Below are positions 43,941-56,502 of a DNA stretch of 64,000 nt, piece by piece. Source of the DNA: Planctomycetota bacterium (GTDB taxonomy: Bacteria; Planctomycetota; UBA1135; UBA2386); contig JADLFX010000004.1 of the NCBI GenBank assembly GCA_020849665.1, positions 62,001-126,000 of the forward strand. Direction: 5' to 3'. The position numbers and the translations under genes were made by a program. The notes under the pieces were generated by a model. That model did no database searches, had not been told where the DNA came from, and was given only the letters and a program-made list of their open reading frames with translations. Position 1 is the first letter of the stretch. Every line of letters begins with the position of its first letter.

Positions 43941-45197
43941 TCAGCGCCGGCTCTCGCCGACCACGATCTCCAGCTTCACGAGCTTGCCGTCGCGCAGGAC
44001 CTCGACGCTCACCTTGGCGCCGACCTCGAGGCCGCCGAGCGCCTGCATGTACGACTGCACGTCCGAGACCTCCTGGCCCGCGAGCTTCACCAGCACGTCG
44101 CCGGCGCGGATCCCTGCCTTGCCCGCGGGTCCGTCCTCGCGCACGCCGCCCACTGCGAGTCCCTGCACGCTGTTCTCGTAGTCCGGCATGATCCCCAGGC
44201 CAGGGCGCGCGGCGGGCGCCTCCTCGGCGCCGGCCGCAGGCCTCGGCCGGGTCTCGGCCTGCGTGGTCGGGTGCGAGGCCGGGCGCGTCGCGGGGTGGGT
44301 CGCGGTGCCGGCGGGACGCGTCGCGGTCGGCGGCCGCGGCCTCGGGGCCGCCTTGCGCACGAGGAGCTCGTAGTCCCCGGCTCCGGCCTCGCCCTCCTCC
44401 GCGCCGCGCTCGCTCATGGTCACGACCTTCAGCACGAGATCCGGCTGGCGCCAGCGTACGCGCTCCGCGGTGCCCAGGCCGAAGTCGGAGTGGAACTTGC
44501 CGTTCACGTGCACGACGAGCGGCCTGCGACTCTCGCCGCGCGCCCGCTCCAGGTAGTTCACGATGGCCTCGGCCATGGTGTCGTCCTTGAGGCACTGCGA
44601 CTCGTACATCCGATCGATCGCGGCTTCCGCGCCGGCGCCGGTGTGGTCCTTCATGGCCTCGCGGAAGCGGCGGTAGTACGGGTCGTCGCCCTTGACGATC
44701 TTGCTGACCACCGCGACGTGCGGCTGGCCCGCGAGCGCCGCGTGGCCCTCGCGCGACGCCTTGCGCGCCAGGTCGCGGGGCAGGTTGGCGGCGATCACCG
44801 GCAGCCGGTGCGCACGCGCGTACTCGATCAGCGGCCGGTAGTCGCTCTGGTAGTACGGCCAGGGGCGCGCCTTGGCGAGGAACGCCGCCTCGTCGATGCG
44901 CCCGGCGACGTAGTCGTCGACCACGCCCTGCACGTCGCGCTCGAACATCTCCATCGAGAGCACCACGTCACCGCGCCGCTCGTGCAGGAGGTGGAAGAGC
45001 TCGTGGTGGAGCTGGTGGCCGAACTCGTTCTCGTGCAGCTCGCCCAGGAACACGACGTCGCAACCGGCCAGGGCGTCGGCCAGGGCCGGCACTCCGATCG
45101 GCTTGCCGGCGGGGTCGAAGATGCGGTCGGTGGTCGCGCATGCGGGCAGCAGCGCGGCGAGCAGGAGCAGCGGGATCCGGAGGCGTTGCAGCTTCAT
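43941..45197 (-). CDS. ChaN-like lipoprotein fused to a PDZ domain
   Basis: A 418-residue lipoprotein with lipobox at C20 (ALLPAC). The first 270 residues are a ChaN-type (DUF399) domain: FLGELHENEFGHQLHHELFH and LSMEMFERDVQGVVDDYVAG are the haem/iron-site segments of the family. Then come a Pro/Thr/Ala/Arg linker (short TRP, ATH and HPT-like repeats) and a PDZ domain (LAVGGVREDGPAGKAGIRAG, DVLVKLAGQEV, EVLRDGKLVKLEIVVG). ChaN is linked to iron or haem handling at the outer membrane; the PDZ would let it hold a partner's C-terminus. The ChaN-PDZ fusion is uncommon in my experience. Confidence 0.83.
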   Translation of the reverse strand: MKLQRLRIPLLLLAALLPACATTDRIFDPAGKPIGVPALADALAGCDVVFLGELHENEFGHQLHHELFHLLHERRGDVVLSMEMFERDVQGVVDDYVAGRIDEAAFLAKARPWPYYQSDYRPLIEYARAHRLPVIAANLPRDLARKASREGHAALAGQPHVAVVSKIVKGDDPYYRRFREAMKDHTGAGAEAAIDRMYESQCLKDDTMAEAIVNYLERARGESRRPLVVHVNGKFHSDFGLGTAERVRWRQPDLVLKVVTMSERGAEEGEAGAGDYELLVRKAAPRPRPPTATRPAGTATHPATRPASHPTTQAETRPRPAAGAEEAPAARPGLGIMPDYENSVQGLAVGGVREDGPAGKAGIRAGDVLVKLAGQEVSDVQSYMQALGGLEVGAKVSVEVLRDGKLVKLEIVVGESRR

Positions 45198-45226
45198 GGC
45201 GGGTCATCGATCATGCCCGCTCGACC

Positions 45227-45994
45227 ATGCGCATCGCCACCTGGAACGTGAACTCGGTACGGGCGCGCCTGCCGCGCCTCGTCCCCTGGCTGGAGCGGCA
45301 GCGACCCGATGTGCTCTGCATCCAGGAGACCAAGGTGCGCGACGAGGAGTTCCCTGCGGAGCCCCTCGAGGACCAGGGCTACAACCTCGTCTGCTTCGGC
45401 CAGAAGACCTACAACGGCGTGGCGATCCTGGCCCGCCATCGCATCGAGGCGGTGGTGCGGGGCTTCCCCGACGACGGCGAGGACGCCGACCGGAGGCTGC
45501 TCGGCGCGATCGTCGGGGACGTGGTCTTCCTGAACGTGTACGTGCCGAACGGCCAGGAGGTCGGCTCGGCCAAGTACCGCTACAAGCTGGACTGGCTGGC
45601 ACGCCTGCGCCACTTCCTCGACCAGAGCTACGACCTGGGCGAGAAGCTGGTGGTGCTCGGCGACTTCAACGTGACCTTCGACGACCGCGACGTCTACGAC
45701 CCGGAAGCCTGGCGCGAGCAGATCCACTGCTCGCTCGCGGAGCGCGAGGCCCTGCGCCGCCTGGCGGAGTTCGGCCTGCACGACGCACTGCGCGAGCTCC
45801 ACCCCGAGGCAGGGATCTACACGTGGTGGGACCACCGCGGCGGCGCGTTCCCGAAGGACCACGGTCTGCGCATCGACCACCTGCTGATGTCACCCAAGGC
45901 CCGCAAGGCCTGCAGCGCCGTGTTCGTGGACCGCGACGAGCGCAAGGGCAAGGGCGCCAGCGACCACGCGCCGGTGGTGGCGGAGCTGGACTAG
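45227..45994 (+). CDS. xthA: exodeoxyribonuclease III
   Basis: A 255-residue enzyme close to the classical family length. MRIATWNVNSVRARLPRLVPW, DVLCIQETKVRDEEFP, FLNVYVPNGQEV, KLVVLGDFNVTFDDRDVYDP and a closing KGASDHAPVVAEL supply the metal and catalytic residues. It should act in base-excision repair and 3'-end cleaning. It is divergent from the ChaN lipoprotein and is the second exonuclease III-type gene in the window; this one is nearer the typical XthA, the other (18474) is more diverged. Confidence 0.93.
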   Translation: MRIATWNVNSVRARLPRLVPWLERQRPDVLCIQETKVRDEEFPAEPLEDQGYNLVCFGQKTYNGVAILARHRIEAVVRGFPDDGEDADRRLLGAIVGDVVFLNVYVPNGQEVGSAKYRYKLDWLARLRHFLDQSYDLGEKLVVLGDFNVTFDDRDVYDPEAWREQIHCSLAEREALRRLAEFGLHDALRELHPEAGIYTWWDHRGGAFPKDHGLRIDHLLMSPKARKACSAVFVDRDERKGKGASDHAPVVAELD

Positions 45995-46001
45995 GGCCTG
46001 C

Positions 46002-49000
46002 TCAGCGCCCCGCCCGCGGCACCTCGTCCGGACGCCAGCGCACGGTGGCGCGGCCGCCGTCGGGTCCGACCGTCACGGTGCCGGACGCGGGGAAGAAACG
46101 GCGCGGGAGCTGCTCGGGGTCGGCGACGATGCGGACGCGATAGCGGCCCGGTTCGGGCACGCGCAGCCGTACCGTGCCCGGCGCGCGGAGCGCGGCGCGG
46201 CTCGCCGCCAGGGCACGCAGGTCGCCGCGCACGACCACCAGTGGATCGGCGTGTGCCCAGAAGAAGCGGTGCCCGTCGTCGGGTTGGGCGGCGGCCTCGG
46301 CGGGCACCAGGGTGAGTTCGAGCGGCGCGAGCGCGGCGAACTCCGGCCCATCGACGTCGAGGTCCACGGTCAGGCCCGGCGGCAGGCGCACCTCGGCATC
46401 GCCGCGCAGGCCGCGCACCACCCGGATGCCGTAGCCGGGCGCGGTGACCGCGACGTCCACGCTGGGCGCCGCCGCCCGGAGGGTGAGCCGGCCGGTGAAC
46501 GCACGCGCCGCGCTGTGGGTGCCCTGGCGCACCTGGTCCGGATCGAGCCACGCCACCGCCTCGGGGATCGGCGCGCCTTGCGCGTCGAGCACCGTGATCG
46601 TGAACGCGTGCGTCTGGCCCAGGTCGATGACCTCCAGGGCGGTGGCCGTGCCGGCGACCACCTGCCCGCTGCGCCGCGCCAGAGGCTCGCTGCCGCCCGC
46701 GCCGCGCACCTCCACGCGCACCGGGCCGGGTGCCAGACCGTCCCATTCGACGATGCCCGCGCGCAGCCGCACGTCCAGGCTCCAGGTCTCGACCACGCCC
46801 GCGGCGTCGGCGCAGGTGACGTGGAAGAGCGCGGGATCGACACCCTCCGGCAGGCGCACCGGCAGGCGGATGGCGCCGCCGCTGCGCAGCACGATCCGAT
46901 GCCCGACCGTGCCCGGCTGGAAGTTTGCGCTGTAGGCGGGGAGCGGGTCCTTGCGGCACGACACGCGCGGGAAGGACGTGCCCACGGCACCGCGCAGCGT
47001 GAAGCACCCCGCCGCATCGCTCTGGACCTCGGCCACGCCGGATGCCTCCCAGCGCGTGCCCCCGTCCTCGTCCTGCACGTGGAGCGTCGCGCCCGCCACG
47101 GGTGCCCCGGCGGCGTCGACCACCGTGCCCTGCAGCAGGATCGGCGGCGCGGCGAGCACCACGTCGCCCAGGTCGTGCACGCGATGGTCCTCGCCGATGC
47201 CGCGCAACGGAACGACCGCACGCTCGTCCCCGGCCCTCTCCTCGGCGCGCGCGAACACCGCCACCCGCCCGGCCATGGGACTGCCGAAGAGCGGCGGCAC
47301 GGGCACGCGGAAGCGGCCGCCGGCGTCCGTCTGCTCGCGCTGCACCCAGCTGCCGGGCCGGTTCGCGACGTGGGTGATCGAGAACGTGGCATGCGGCAGG
47401 GGCGCGCGGCGTTCGTCGACCAGCCGGCCCGTGAGCACCGGCCGGCGGCGGATCGGGACATCGGCGACCCGGCGCTCTCCGGGCCGGGTCGGACCCGCGA
47501 CCGCCGCGTCGGTGGTGAACGACTCGCTCTCCGCCACGACCCTGCACTGCAGGCCCACGCCGAAGGGGAAGAGCTCGGTCTCGCCCGCGGACGTGACCAC
47601 GGTGTGGCTGCGATCCGCGGCCTGCGTCCCGCCGTCGACCCGCACCTCCACCTGCACGACCTCGGGGGGCGTGAACGGGGCTCCGCCCTCGTCGACGAAG
47701 CGCAGGACCAGCGCGCCGTGCGCCGGCACGCGCAGTTCGATCGGCTCCGCCGGCAGCCGCTCCAGGTCGACCGGCGCCTGCACGCGCTCCGGCAGGGGCA
47801 GGTCGACGCCGACCGCCAGCCGGCGGCGGTCGGACTCGCCGTGCACCTGCGCCTGCGCGTGCGCGAAGCGCGCGATCCCGTCGGCTCCCGTCCGACCCGT
47901 GCGGGCCGAGTAGCGCAGGTTGCCCTTGGCGTCCGGCTGGGCCAGGACCACGCGTGCCCCGGCCACCGGCACCGCCTGCGCGTCCACGACCCGCACGGTC
48001 ACCGTGCGGTCGGGCTCGAGTTCGACGCGCACCGGCTGCGCCCCGGACTCCTGCACCACGGCCGCACCCCAGAGCGCGCCGCAACGCGCGAACACCCAGT
48101 AGCCCTGTTCCCGGCCGGGGCGAGGGACGAGGGCGCGACCCTCGGCATCGCATTCGACCTGCTGGCCCTGCGCCGCCACGCGTGCCTCCGCCATGTCCAC
48201 CTCGCCGATCCACCCGGCGGGATCGGACGCGACGAAGGTCAGGGTCGCACCCGCCACCGGCGTGCCGTCGTCCTTGCGCACCGCGTGCACGACGAGCGAG
48301 CGCGCCGGCTCGGGACGTTCCGCCACCGCCGTGCGCGTGGCTGCGCCCGCGGCGGAGCCCGCGCCGGCCGCCCGTGGCAACGGTTCCACCGCGCCGACCG
48401 GTGGCGCGCCGGAGGCGCTCGGCGCGGCGGACGGGGAGGCCTCGAGCCCATCGGGGAGCAGCATCCAGGCGAGAAAAAGTGCGGCCGCGGCGCCCGCGGC
48501 GAGAAGGAGCTTCGTCTTCATCGTGAGCAGGAGGGCGAGGGGCAGGGCGCCCGCGACCGCGGCGGGCGGCAGGAGCGGCGCCAGAGCGAGGAGCCAGCGG
48601 CGGCGGTCGCCGCCGTGCCGCTGGTCGAGCCGGTCGCGCAGCAGGCCGAGGCCGCGGTGCACGCGAGAGCGCACCGTGGCCGCCGGCACACCGGCGCGGC
48701 GTGCGATCTCCGCCGCGCTCAGGTCCTCGAGGAAGTGCAGGACCAGCGTGCTGCGGTACGGCTCCTCGAGCTGCACCAGCGCGTCGCTCACCAGCCGGCG
48801 CGCCTCCTCGCGCGCCACGACCTCGTCGGTGGGAATCGTCCACTCTGCGCGCGCCGCGGCGGCCTCGTGCCTGCGGCGCCGCGCCGCGTCGCGCGCGCGG
48901 TTGCGGGCGCGATTGCGCGCGATCGTCGCCAGGAAGCCGCGCGGCGAGACCCGCGCCATCCCGTGCCGCAGGGCCGCCAGCCAGGTGTCCTGGACCAGGT

Positions 49001-49094
49001 CCTGGGCCTCGGCCTCGCCCGCGACCAGCCCGCGGGCCAGCCGGTCGAGGAACGCGCTCTGGCGCAGCAGGCTCTCGCTCAGGGGGACGTCCAT
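46002..49094 (-). CDS. ECF sigma factor fused to membrane segments and carboxypeptidase-regulatory-like repeats
   Basis: A 1030-residue protein in one uninterrupted frame. Residues 1-170 are a complete ECF sigma factor: region 2 in GEAEAQDLVQDTWLAALRHG and region 4 in LEEPYRSTLVLHFLEDLSAAE, then RRAGVPAATVRSRVHRGLG. Two hydrophobic stretches follow at about 171-190 and 196-212, split by MKTK. The remaining 800 residues are beta domains of CarboxypepD_reg/CNA-B type (DDGTPVAGATLTFVA, VDAQAVPVAGARVVLAQ, TDAGGRFRVPVPP, VVDAAGAPVAGATLHVQD, LDAQGAPIPEAVAWLDP). M192 could start a second protein, but no ribosome site precedes it, so a fusion is favoured. It may be a membrane-held sigma factor that senses surface or matrix state. 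It is divergent from the FG-GAP gene. Confidence 0.82.
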   Translation of the reverse strand: MDVPLSESLLRQSAFLDRLARGLVAGEAEAQDLVQDTWLAALRHGMARVSPRGFLATIARNRARNRARDAARRRRHEAAAARAEWTIPTDEVVAREEARRLVSDALVQLEEPYRSTLVLHFLEDLSAAEIARRAGVPAATVRSRVHRGLGLLRDRLDQRHGGDRRRWLLALAPLLPPAAVAGALPLALLLTMKTKLLLAAGAAAALFLAWMLLPDGLEASPSAAPSASGAPPVGAVEPLPRAAGAGSAAGAATRTAVAERPEPARSLVVHAVRKDDGTPVAGATLTFVASDPAGWIGEVDMAEARVAAQGQQVECDAEGRALVPRPGREQGYWVFARCGALWGAAVVQESGAQPVRVELEPDRTVTVRVVDAQAVPVAGARVVLAQPDAKGNLRYSARTGRTGADGIARFAHAQAQVHGESDRRRLAVGVDLPLPERVQAPVDLERLPAEPIELRVPAHGALVLRFVDEGGAPFTPPEVVQVEVRVDGGTQAADRSHTVVTSAGETELFPFGVGLQCRVVAESESFTTDAAVAGPTRPGERRVADVPIRRRPVLTGRLVDERRAPLPHATFSITHVANRPGSWVQREQTDAGGRFRVPVPPLFGSPMAGRVAVFARAEERAGDERAVVPLRGIGEDHRVHDLGDVVLAAPPILLQGTVVDAAGAPVAGATLHVQDEDGGTRWEASGVAEVQSDAAGCFTLRGAVGTSFPRVSCRKDPLPAYSANFQPGTVGHRIVLRSGGAIRLPVRLPEGVDPALFHVTCADAAGVVETWSLDVRLRAGIVEWDGLAPGPVRVEVRGAGGSEPLARRSGQVVAGTATALEVIDLGQTHAFTITVLDAQGAPIPEAVAWLDPDQVRQGTHSAARAFTGRLTLRAAAPSVDVAVTAPGYGIRVVRGLRGDAEVRLPPGLTVDLDVDGPEFAALAPLELTLVPAEAAAQPDDGHRFFWAHADPLVVVRGDLRALAASRAALRAPGTVRLRVPEPGRYRVRIVADPEQLPRRFFPASGTVTVGPDGGRATVRWRPDEVPRAGR

Positions 49095-49217
49095 CGCAGG
49101 GGAAGACACCCGACGCTCACGAACCGTTGCGAGGATACGGGAGATTCTCACCGGGGGCGTGGCAACCGGTTCCGCTTCCGGCTCGGGCGGCACGGCACGG
49201 CGCGGCCGCCGGGGGAG

Positions 49218-49246
49218 TTGCCGGCGCGCCAGCGCGGGGGTAACAG
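49218..49246 (+). promoter_or_regulatory. probable promoter of the FG-GAP surface-protein gene
   Basis: TTGCCG and TAACAG are separated by 17 bases in the 204-base gap between the ECF gene and the FG-GAP gene; the start codon follows 52 bases later. The neighbouring ECF sigma factor may itself act here, since ECF genes are often divergent from their targets. No further signal was recognised in the gap. Confidence 0.4.
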
Positions 49247-49298
49247 GGCCAGCTACGCCCCTGTCGCACCCGCGCACCCTGCGCACGAGGAGGCACCG

Positions 49299-52200
49299 AT
49301 GCGTCCGATCCCGCGTTTCCCACGGCGTCCCCGTTGGACCGTACCCGGCTTGCTCGTCGGACTGTTGGCGGCGGCATTGCTCCCCGCCCAGGATCTCGTC
49401 TACCGGATCGCCGACCCGCTCCCCGGCGATGCGGTCGGGCAACGTGTGCACGCGCTCGGCGACGTGGACGGCGACGGCGTACCGGACTTCCTGATGGCCG
49501 GCGGCCCCGATCCCGCCAGCACCGACGCGCGCGTGGTGTCGGGCGCCACAGGCCGGATCGTTCACGTGCTCGCCAGCCGCCACGGCCAGCGCATCGGCAC
49601 GCATGCTGCGGGCGTGGGCGATCTGGACGGCGATGGGAGCAGCGAGTACCTCGTGAGCGCGCCCGGTGACGCAACCCGCGGCCAGGGCGCCGGCGCGGTG
49701 TTCCTGATCGCCGGACGCAGCCACGCGATCCGCGCGGTGTTCCGCGGCGATCACGCGGGCGCGGAACTGGGCCCGGTTGCGAACCTCCGCGACGTGGACG
49801 GCGACGGAACACCCGACTTCGCCCTGGGCGCCCCCGGGCACGCGCACTCGGGCACGGGAGCGGGAGCCGTGTGGGTGATCTCCGGTCGCGATCGCCTCGT
49901 GCTGCGCGCGTACCTCGGCTCGTCCCCCGGCGACGGCCAGGGCGCGGCGGTCTTGGCCATGAGCGATCTCGACGGCGACGGCGTGCGCGAACTCGCGTAC
50001 GTGGCGAGGCGCGGCACTTTCCCCGGCACCAACGCGCGGATCGCGGTGCGCTCCGGGCGCACCGGCGCCCTGCTCTGGGAGCGGGACGTACCGCCCACTC
50101 CGAACCCCGTCCTGGCACTGGCGGACGCGGGCGATACCGACGGCGACGGCCTCGCAGACCTCGCCGCTGGTGGTTCCACGGATACCGCCCTCCGGATCCT
50201 CCTGCTGTCGGGACGCGACGGCAGCGTGCGGCAGTTCCTCACCCGACCCGTGGACGCCTCCGGCTTCGGCTCGGCGCTGGCCGGGGTTGGCGACGTCGAC
50301 CGCGACGGACGGGCCGACCTGCTGGTCGGCATCCCGCGCGCCCAGGGCGGCCCGGCCCCCGAGGGGCTGCTGCGCATCCACTCCGGCCGTGACGCCAGGA
50401 TCCTGCGCGAGTGGACCGGGGCTGTCGCCGCCGCGCTGGGTACCAGCGTGGCGCCGCTCGGCGACAGCAATGGCGATCTCGTGGGGGAGTTCCTGGCCGG
50501 GGCACCGGGCCATGGCTCGTCTCCGGGAGCGGTCCTGGTCCACAGCCTGGCTCCCCTCACGATGGCCGCCGACCGCATCGAGATCCCGCTGGCGAGCGGC
50601 GGCTCCCAGCGGCTCGACATCGCCGTCGACCCGCGCTTCGGACTGCACGACTACTGGGTGTTGGGCACGGCCAGCGGGATCCTGCCCGGGATCGGGCTGG
50701 GCGGCCTGGTCCTTCCGCTCAATCCCGACGGCTACCTCTTCGCCCTGGTGGCCGCGCCTGGCGCACGGCCGCTGCGCAACGGCGTCGGCCGCTTCGGTCT
50801 CACGACGCGCGCAACTGCCTACGTGGACATCCCCGCAGGCCTGCCACAGAGCCTGCTGGGCCTGGATCTGCACCACGCCGCGCTGATCTTGCGGAATGGC
50901 ACGCCAGCAGCGACGACCCATGCCGCGCCGCTGCGCCTGGTGGCGGGTCCGCCTACCACCCGCGTGCGCGTGTACGAGGAGGCATTCCGCGACACGACGC
51001 ACCTCGACCGGAGCCGCTCCGCCGGTTCGTGGAGCGGCGGCACCCTCAACTTCCGCCAGTTCGGCGGCGACGGGCTGCACGGCGATTTCGACCCGAGCCA
51101 CGGCCGTGAGGTGGAGCCGAAGGTGTACGAGTGGTCCACGGACTCCCAGCGCATCCCGGCCTCGGCCACGCTCAGCGGAAGGGAGGAGATCGTCACCAAC
51201 GGAGTGTTCCGCTTCTCCCGGTTCGATCTCCCCAAGGGCGTGATCGTGCGCTTCCTCGGCACCAAGCCGGCCTGGATCGAGGTGCGTGGGGACACGCGCA
51301 TCGTGGGAAGGCTCGAGTCGAACGGCGCGCCCCTGTTCACGCACAACGGCATCCTGAACACGTCGGGCCAGGTAGGCTCCGCGGGTGGAGCCTTCGCCGG
51401 ACGCGGCGGGACGGGTGCCGATCAGGGAGACGGACAGGGCACGCTGCCGCGATTCCACGGGCAGCCTGGCGAAGACGTGCGCGTGCTCCCCGGCCACGCG
51501 TACTTCCTGCGCACACCGGGCACCGGCGGGCAAGGCTCCTCGCAGTTCCCCACCTCGGGCCTGAATGCCGACGTCACCTACAATGGCTTCTCGGGCTCCT
51601 TCTGCGGGCAGCTTTCGGCGGGCGGCGGTGGCGGCGGCATGGACGCCAAGGGCGCGGACGGCGTGGCGTTCGCCACGATGGGGAAGCCTTCGGACCTCGG
51701 CCCGTCTGCCGCCGGCGGCCTCCGCTTCGACTGGAGCACGGGTGGGTACAACCCTCCGACCTCGACCCACTTCCTGATCGGCGGCTCCGGCGGCGGCGGC
51801 GGTGGAAGCCATCCCTACTTCTCGATTCGTGGCCCCTCCGTGTCTTGGCGCAGCGGTGCCGGCGGCACCGGCGGCGGCGGAGCGATCCTCCTGCGCACCG
51901 GGAACGAGTTCCTCCTCGGCCCGGACGGTGAGATCCAGGTGCGAGGCGGCGACGGGCCCTTGGCCAACACCGTGGCGCTCGGTCCGGCCGCACCGGGAGG
52001 CGGAGGCTCGGGTGGGACCATCCATCTGCAGACGGGATACATCGCCACCTTCGAAGGCATCCTGGACGTGAGCGGAGGCCTGGGCGGGCGCGTGGATCTC
52101 GGGTTCTCCTACGTCGCCAGGCTGTTCGGCGGTGGCGGTTCACCGGGAGTCGTCCGAATCGAGCAATCGGGCTCGTTCGGCAATCCGCCGCGGGTCCGCC

Positions 52201-52601
52201 CCAGCAGCGCCACGCTGCTACGAGGTCCGGTCGTCGATTCCAGCCAGCACTCCGGCCTGCAGAGCAGGTGGATGTCCATCGGCCGCCCCTTTGCACCGCG
52301 GATCCTGCGCTACGAGCTCCGGGTCGACAACGTCACCTGGAGCGACGACCCTGCGCGCGGAATGCTGGCCAGCTACGGCTCGACCGCGCCCTTGTGGATC
52401 CTGTTCCAGGCGGGGCGCATCGATCCCCTCAACCCGGACGCCGAGCCGGTCCCCACGGGGCCGTGGCGTTCCATGGCCGGCTCGGGATTCGGGCAGCCCG
52501 GCATCGATGGCGACCAGTCGGAGGCGTTCCGCTTCGTGCTGATTGCTCCGACTCCACCGAAGACCTTCCGAGTCGCATTCCTCCGCCTGGTCCTCGACTG
52601 A
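49299..52601 (+). CDS. secreted FG-GAP repeat protein with Gly-rich C-terminus
   Basis: A 1100-residue exported protein. ATG 49299 follows GAGGAGG at 7 bases. The signal peptide ends near residue 31 (LAAALLPAQ). Residues about 45-410 are FG-GAP/integrin-alpha-like beta-propeller repeats, each with a calcium-type loop (DVDGDGVPDF, DLDGDGSSEY, DVDGDGTPDF, DLDGDGVREL, DTDGDGLADL, DVDRDGRADL). The second half is a different beta-rich region with many Gly runs (SAGGGGGGMDAKGADG, GGSGGGGGGSHPYF, GGGGSGGTIHLQTG) as in long planctomycete and myxobacterial surface proteins. It is probably displayed on or released from the cell. Confidence 0.85.
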   Translation: MRPIPRFPRRPRWTVPGLLVGLLAAALLPAQDLVYRIADPLPGDAVGQRVHALGDVDGDGVPDFLMAGGPDPASTDARVVSGATGRIVHVLASRHGQRIGTHAAGVGDLDGDGSSEYLVSAPGDATRGQGAGAVFLIAGRSHAIRAVFRGDHAGAELGPVANLRDVDGDGTPDFALGAPGHAHSGTGAGAVWVISGRDRLVLRAYLGSSPGDGQGAAVLAMSDLDGDGVRELAYVARRGTFPGTNARIAVRSGRTGALLWERDVPPTPNPVLALADAGDTDGDGLADLAAGGSTDTALRILLLSGRDGSVRQFLTRPVDASGFGSALAGVGDVDRDGRADLLVGIPRAQGGPAPEGLLRIHSGRDARILREWTGAVAAALGTSVAPLGDSNGDLVGEFLAGAPGHGSSPGAVLVHSLAPLTMAADRIEIPLASGGSQRLDIAVDPRFGLHDYWVLGTASGILPGIGLGGLVLPLNPDGYLFALVAAPGARPLRNGVGRFGLTTRATAYVDIPAGLPQSLLGLDLHHAALILRNGTPAATTHAAPLRLVAGPPTTRVRVYEEAFRDTTHLDRSRSAGSWSGGTLNFRQFGGDGLHGDFDPSHGREVEPKVYEWSTDSQRIPASATLSGREEIVTNGVFRFSRFDLPKGVIVRFLGTKPAWIEVRGDTRIVGRLESNGAPLFTHNGILNTSGQVGSAGGAFAGRGGTGADQGDGQGTLPRFHGQPGEDVRVLPGHAYFLRTPGTGGQGSSQFPTSGLNADVTYNGFSGSFCGQLSAGGGGGGMDAKGADGVAFATMGKPSDLGPSAAGGLRFDWSTGGYNPPTSTHFLIGGSGGGGGGSHPYFSIRGPSVSWRSGAGGTGGGGAILLRTGNEFLLGPDGEIQVRGGDGPLANTVALGPAAPGGGGSGGTIHLQTGYIATFEGILDVSGGLGGRVDLGFSYVARLFGGGGSPGVVRIEQSGSFGNPPRVRPSSATLLRGPVVDSSQHSGLQSRWMSIGRPFAPRILRYELRVDNVTWSDDPARGMLASYGSTAPLWILFQAGRIDPLNPDAEPVPTGPWRSMAGSGFGQPGIDGDQSEAFRFVLIAPTPPKTFRVAFLRLVLD

Positions 52602-52697
52602 GGCCGCCGCGCCCCGGTTGGCACGTGCGCGGGCAGGACTTGCTGCCGTGCGCCGTACGGACATGATCCATTCGCGCCCGTCCCGACGACTCCCGGC

Positions 52698-52970
52698 ATG
52701 AGCCCCCAAGGCCACTCCTCGTTCCCCTGCCCCAACTGCGGCGCCGAGGTCGCCCGCGGCCGCCTCGCGTGCCCGGAGTGCGGCAGCGACGAGAACACCG
52801 GCTGGAAGGACGACGAGGAGGTCGGGTACCAGGCCGTGGCCCTGCCCGAGGACGGTGCCGGCGCAGGATCCAGCGAGGCGCGGCCCGCCCGGTCCCGGTC
52901 GCGCGCGTGGCGGGTCGCCGTGCTCTTCGCACTGGTGCTCGCCGTGTTCCTGGCCGTCGTCCTGCGCTGA
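52698..52970 (+). CDS. small zinc-ribbon membrane protein
   Basis: A 90-residue protein. C11/C14 and C25/C28 form a CxxC-x10-CxxC zinc ribbon (CPNCGAEVARGRLACPECG), followed by an acidic linker and one C-terminal membrane segment (VAVLFALVLAVFLAVVL, about 73-89). Such proteins hold a zinc ribbon at the cytoplasmic face of the membrane. No specific role is known. It is upstream of the TreS gene, with a gap of 116 bases. Confidence 0.7.
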   Translation: MSPQGHSSFPCPNCGAEVARGRLACPECGSDENTGWKDDEEVGYQAVALPEDGAGAGSSEARPARSRSRAWRVAVLFALVLAVFLAVVLR

Positions 52971-53086
52971 TCCGCGGCGCCTGGCGGTCGCGCCCTGGGG
53001 GTCCAGCCCGCTCCGTGCCACGGGAGAAAACCGCTCCGGGATCGGCGGCCCCCCACCTACTCTCGCCGCACCCCGTCCCGGTGCCG

Positions 53087-56440
<3,354 letters not shown>

Positions 56441-56502
56441 GTGCCGCGGTGTGGGCACGGCGGCCCCGACCCGCGGTCCGCCGCCTACCGATCCTTCTCC
56501 CC

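Noticed and set aside
48519-48521. Possible separate gene starting at M192 of the ECF fusion
   Set aside because: No ribosome site precedes it, the frame is continuous, and MKTK sits between two hydrophobic stretches. It is kept as an alternative inside the ECF entry.
52613-52640. TGGCAC as a sigma54 -24 box
   Set aside because: No TTGC-type -12 follows at the required spacing, and the downstream gene is not an evident sigma54 target.
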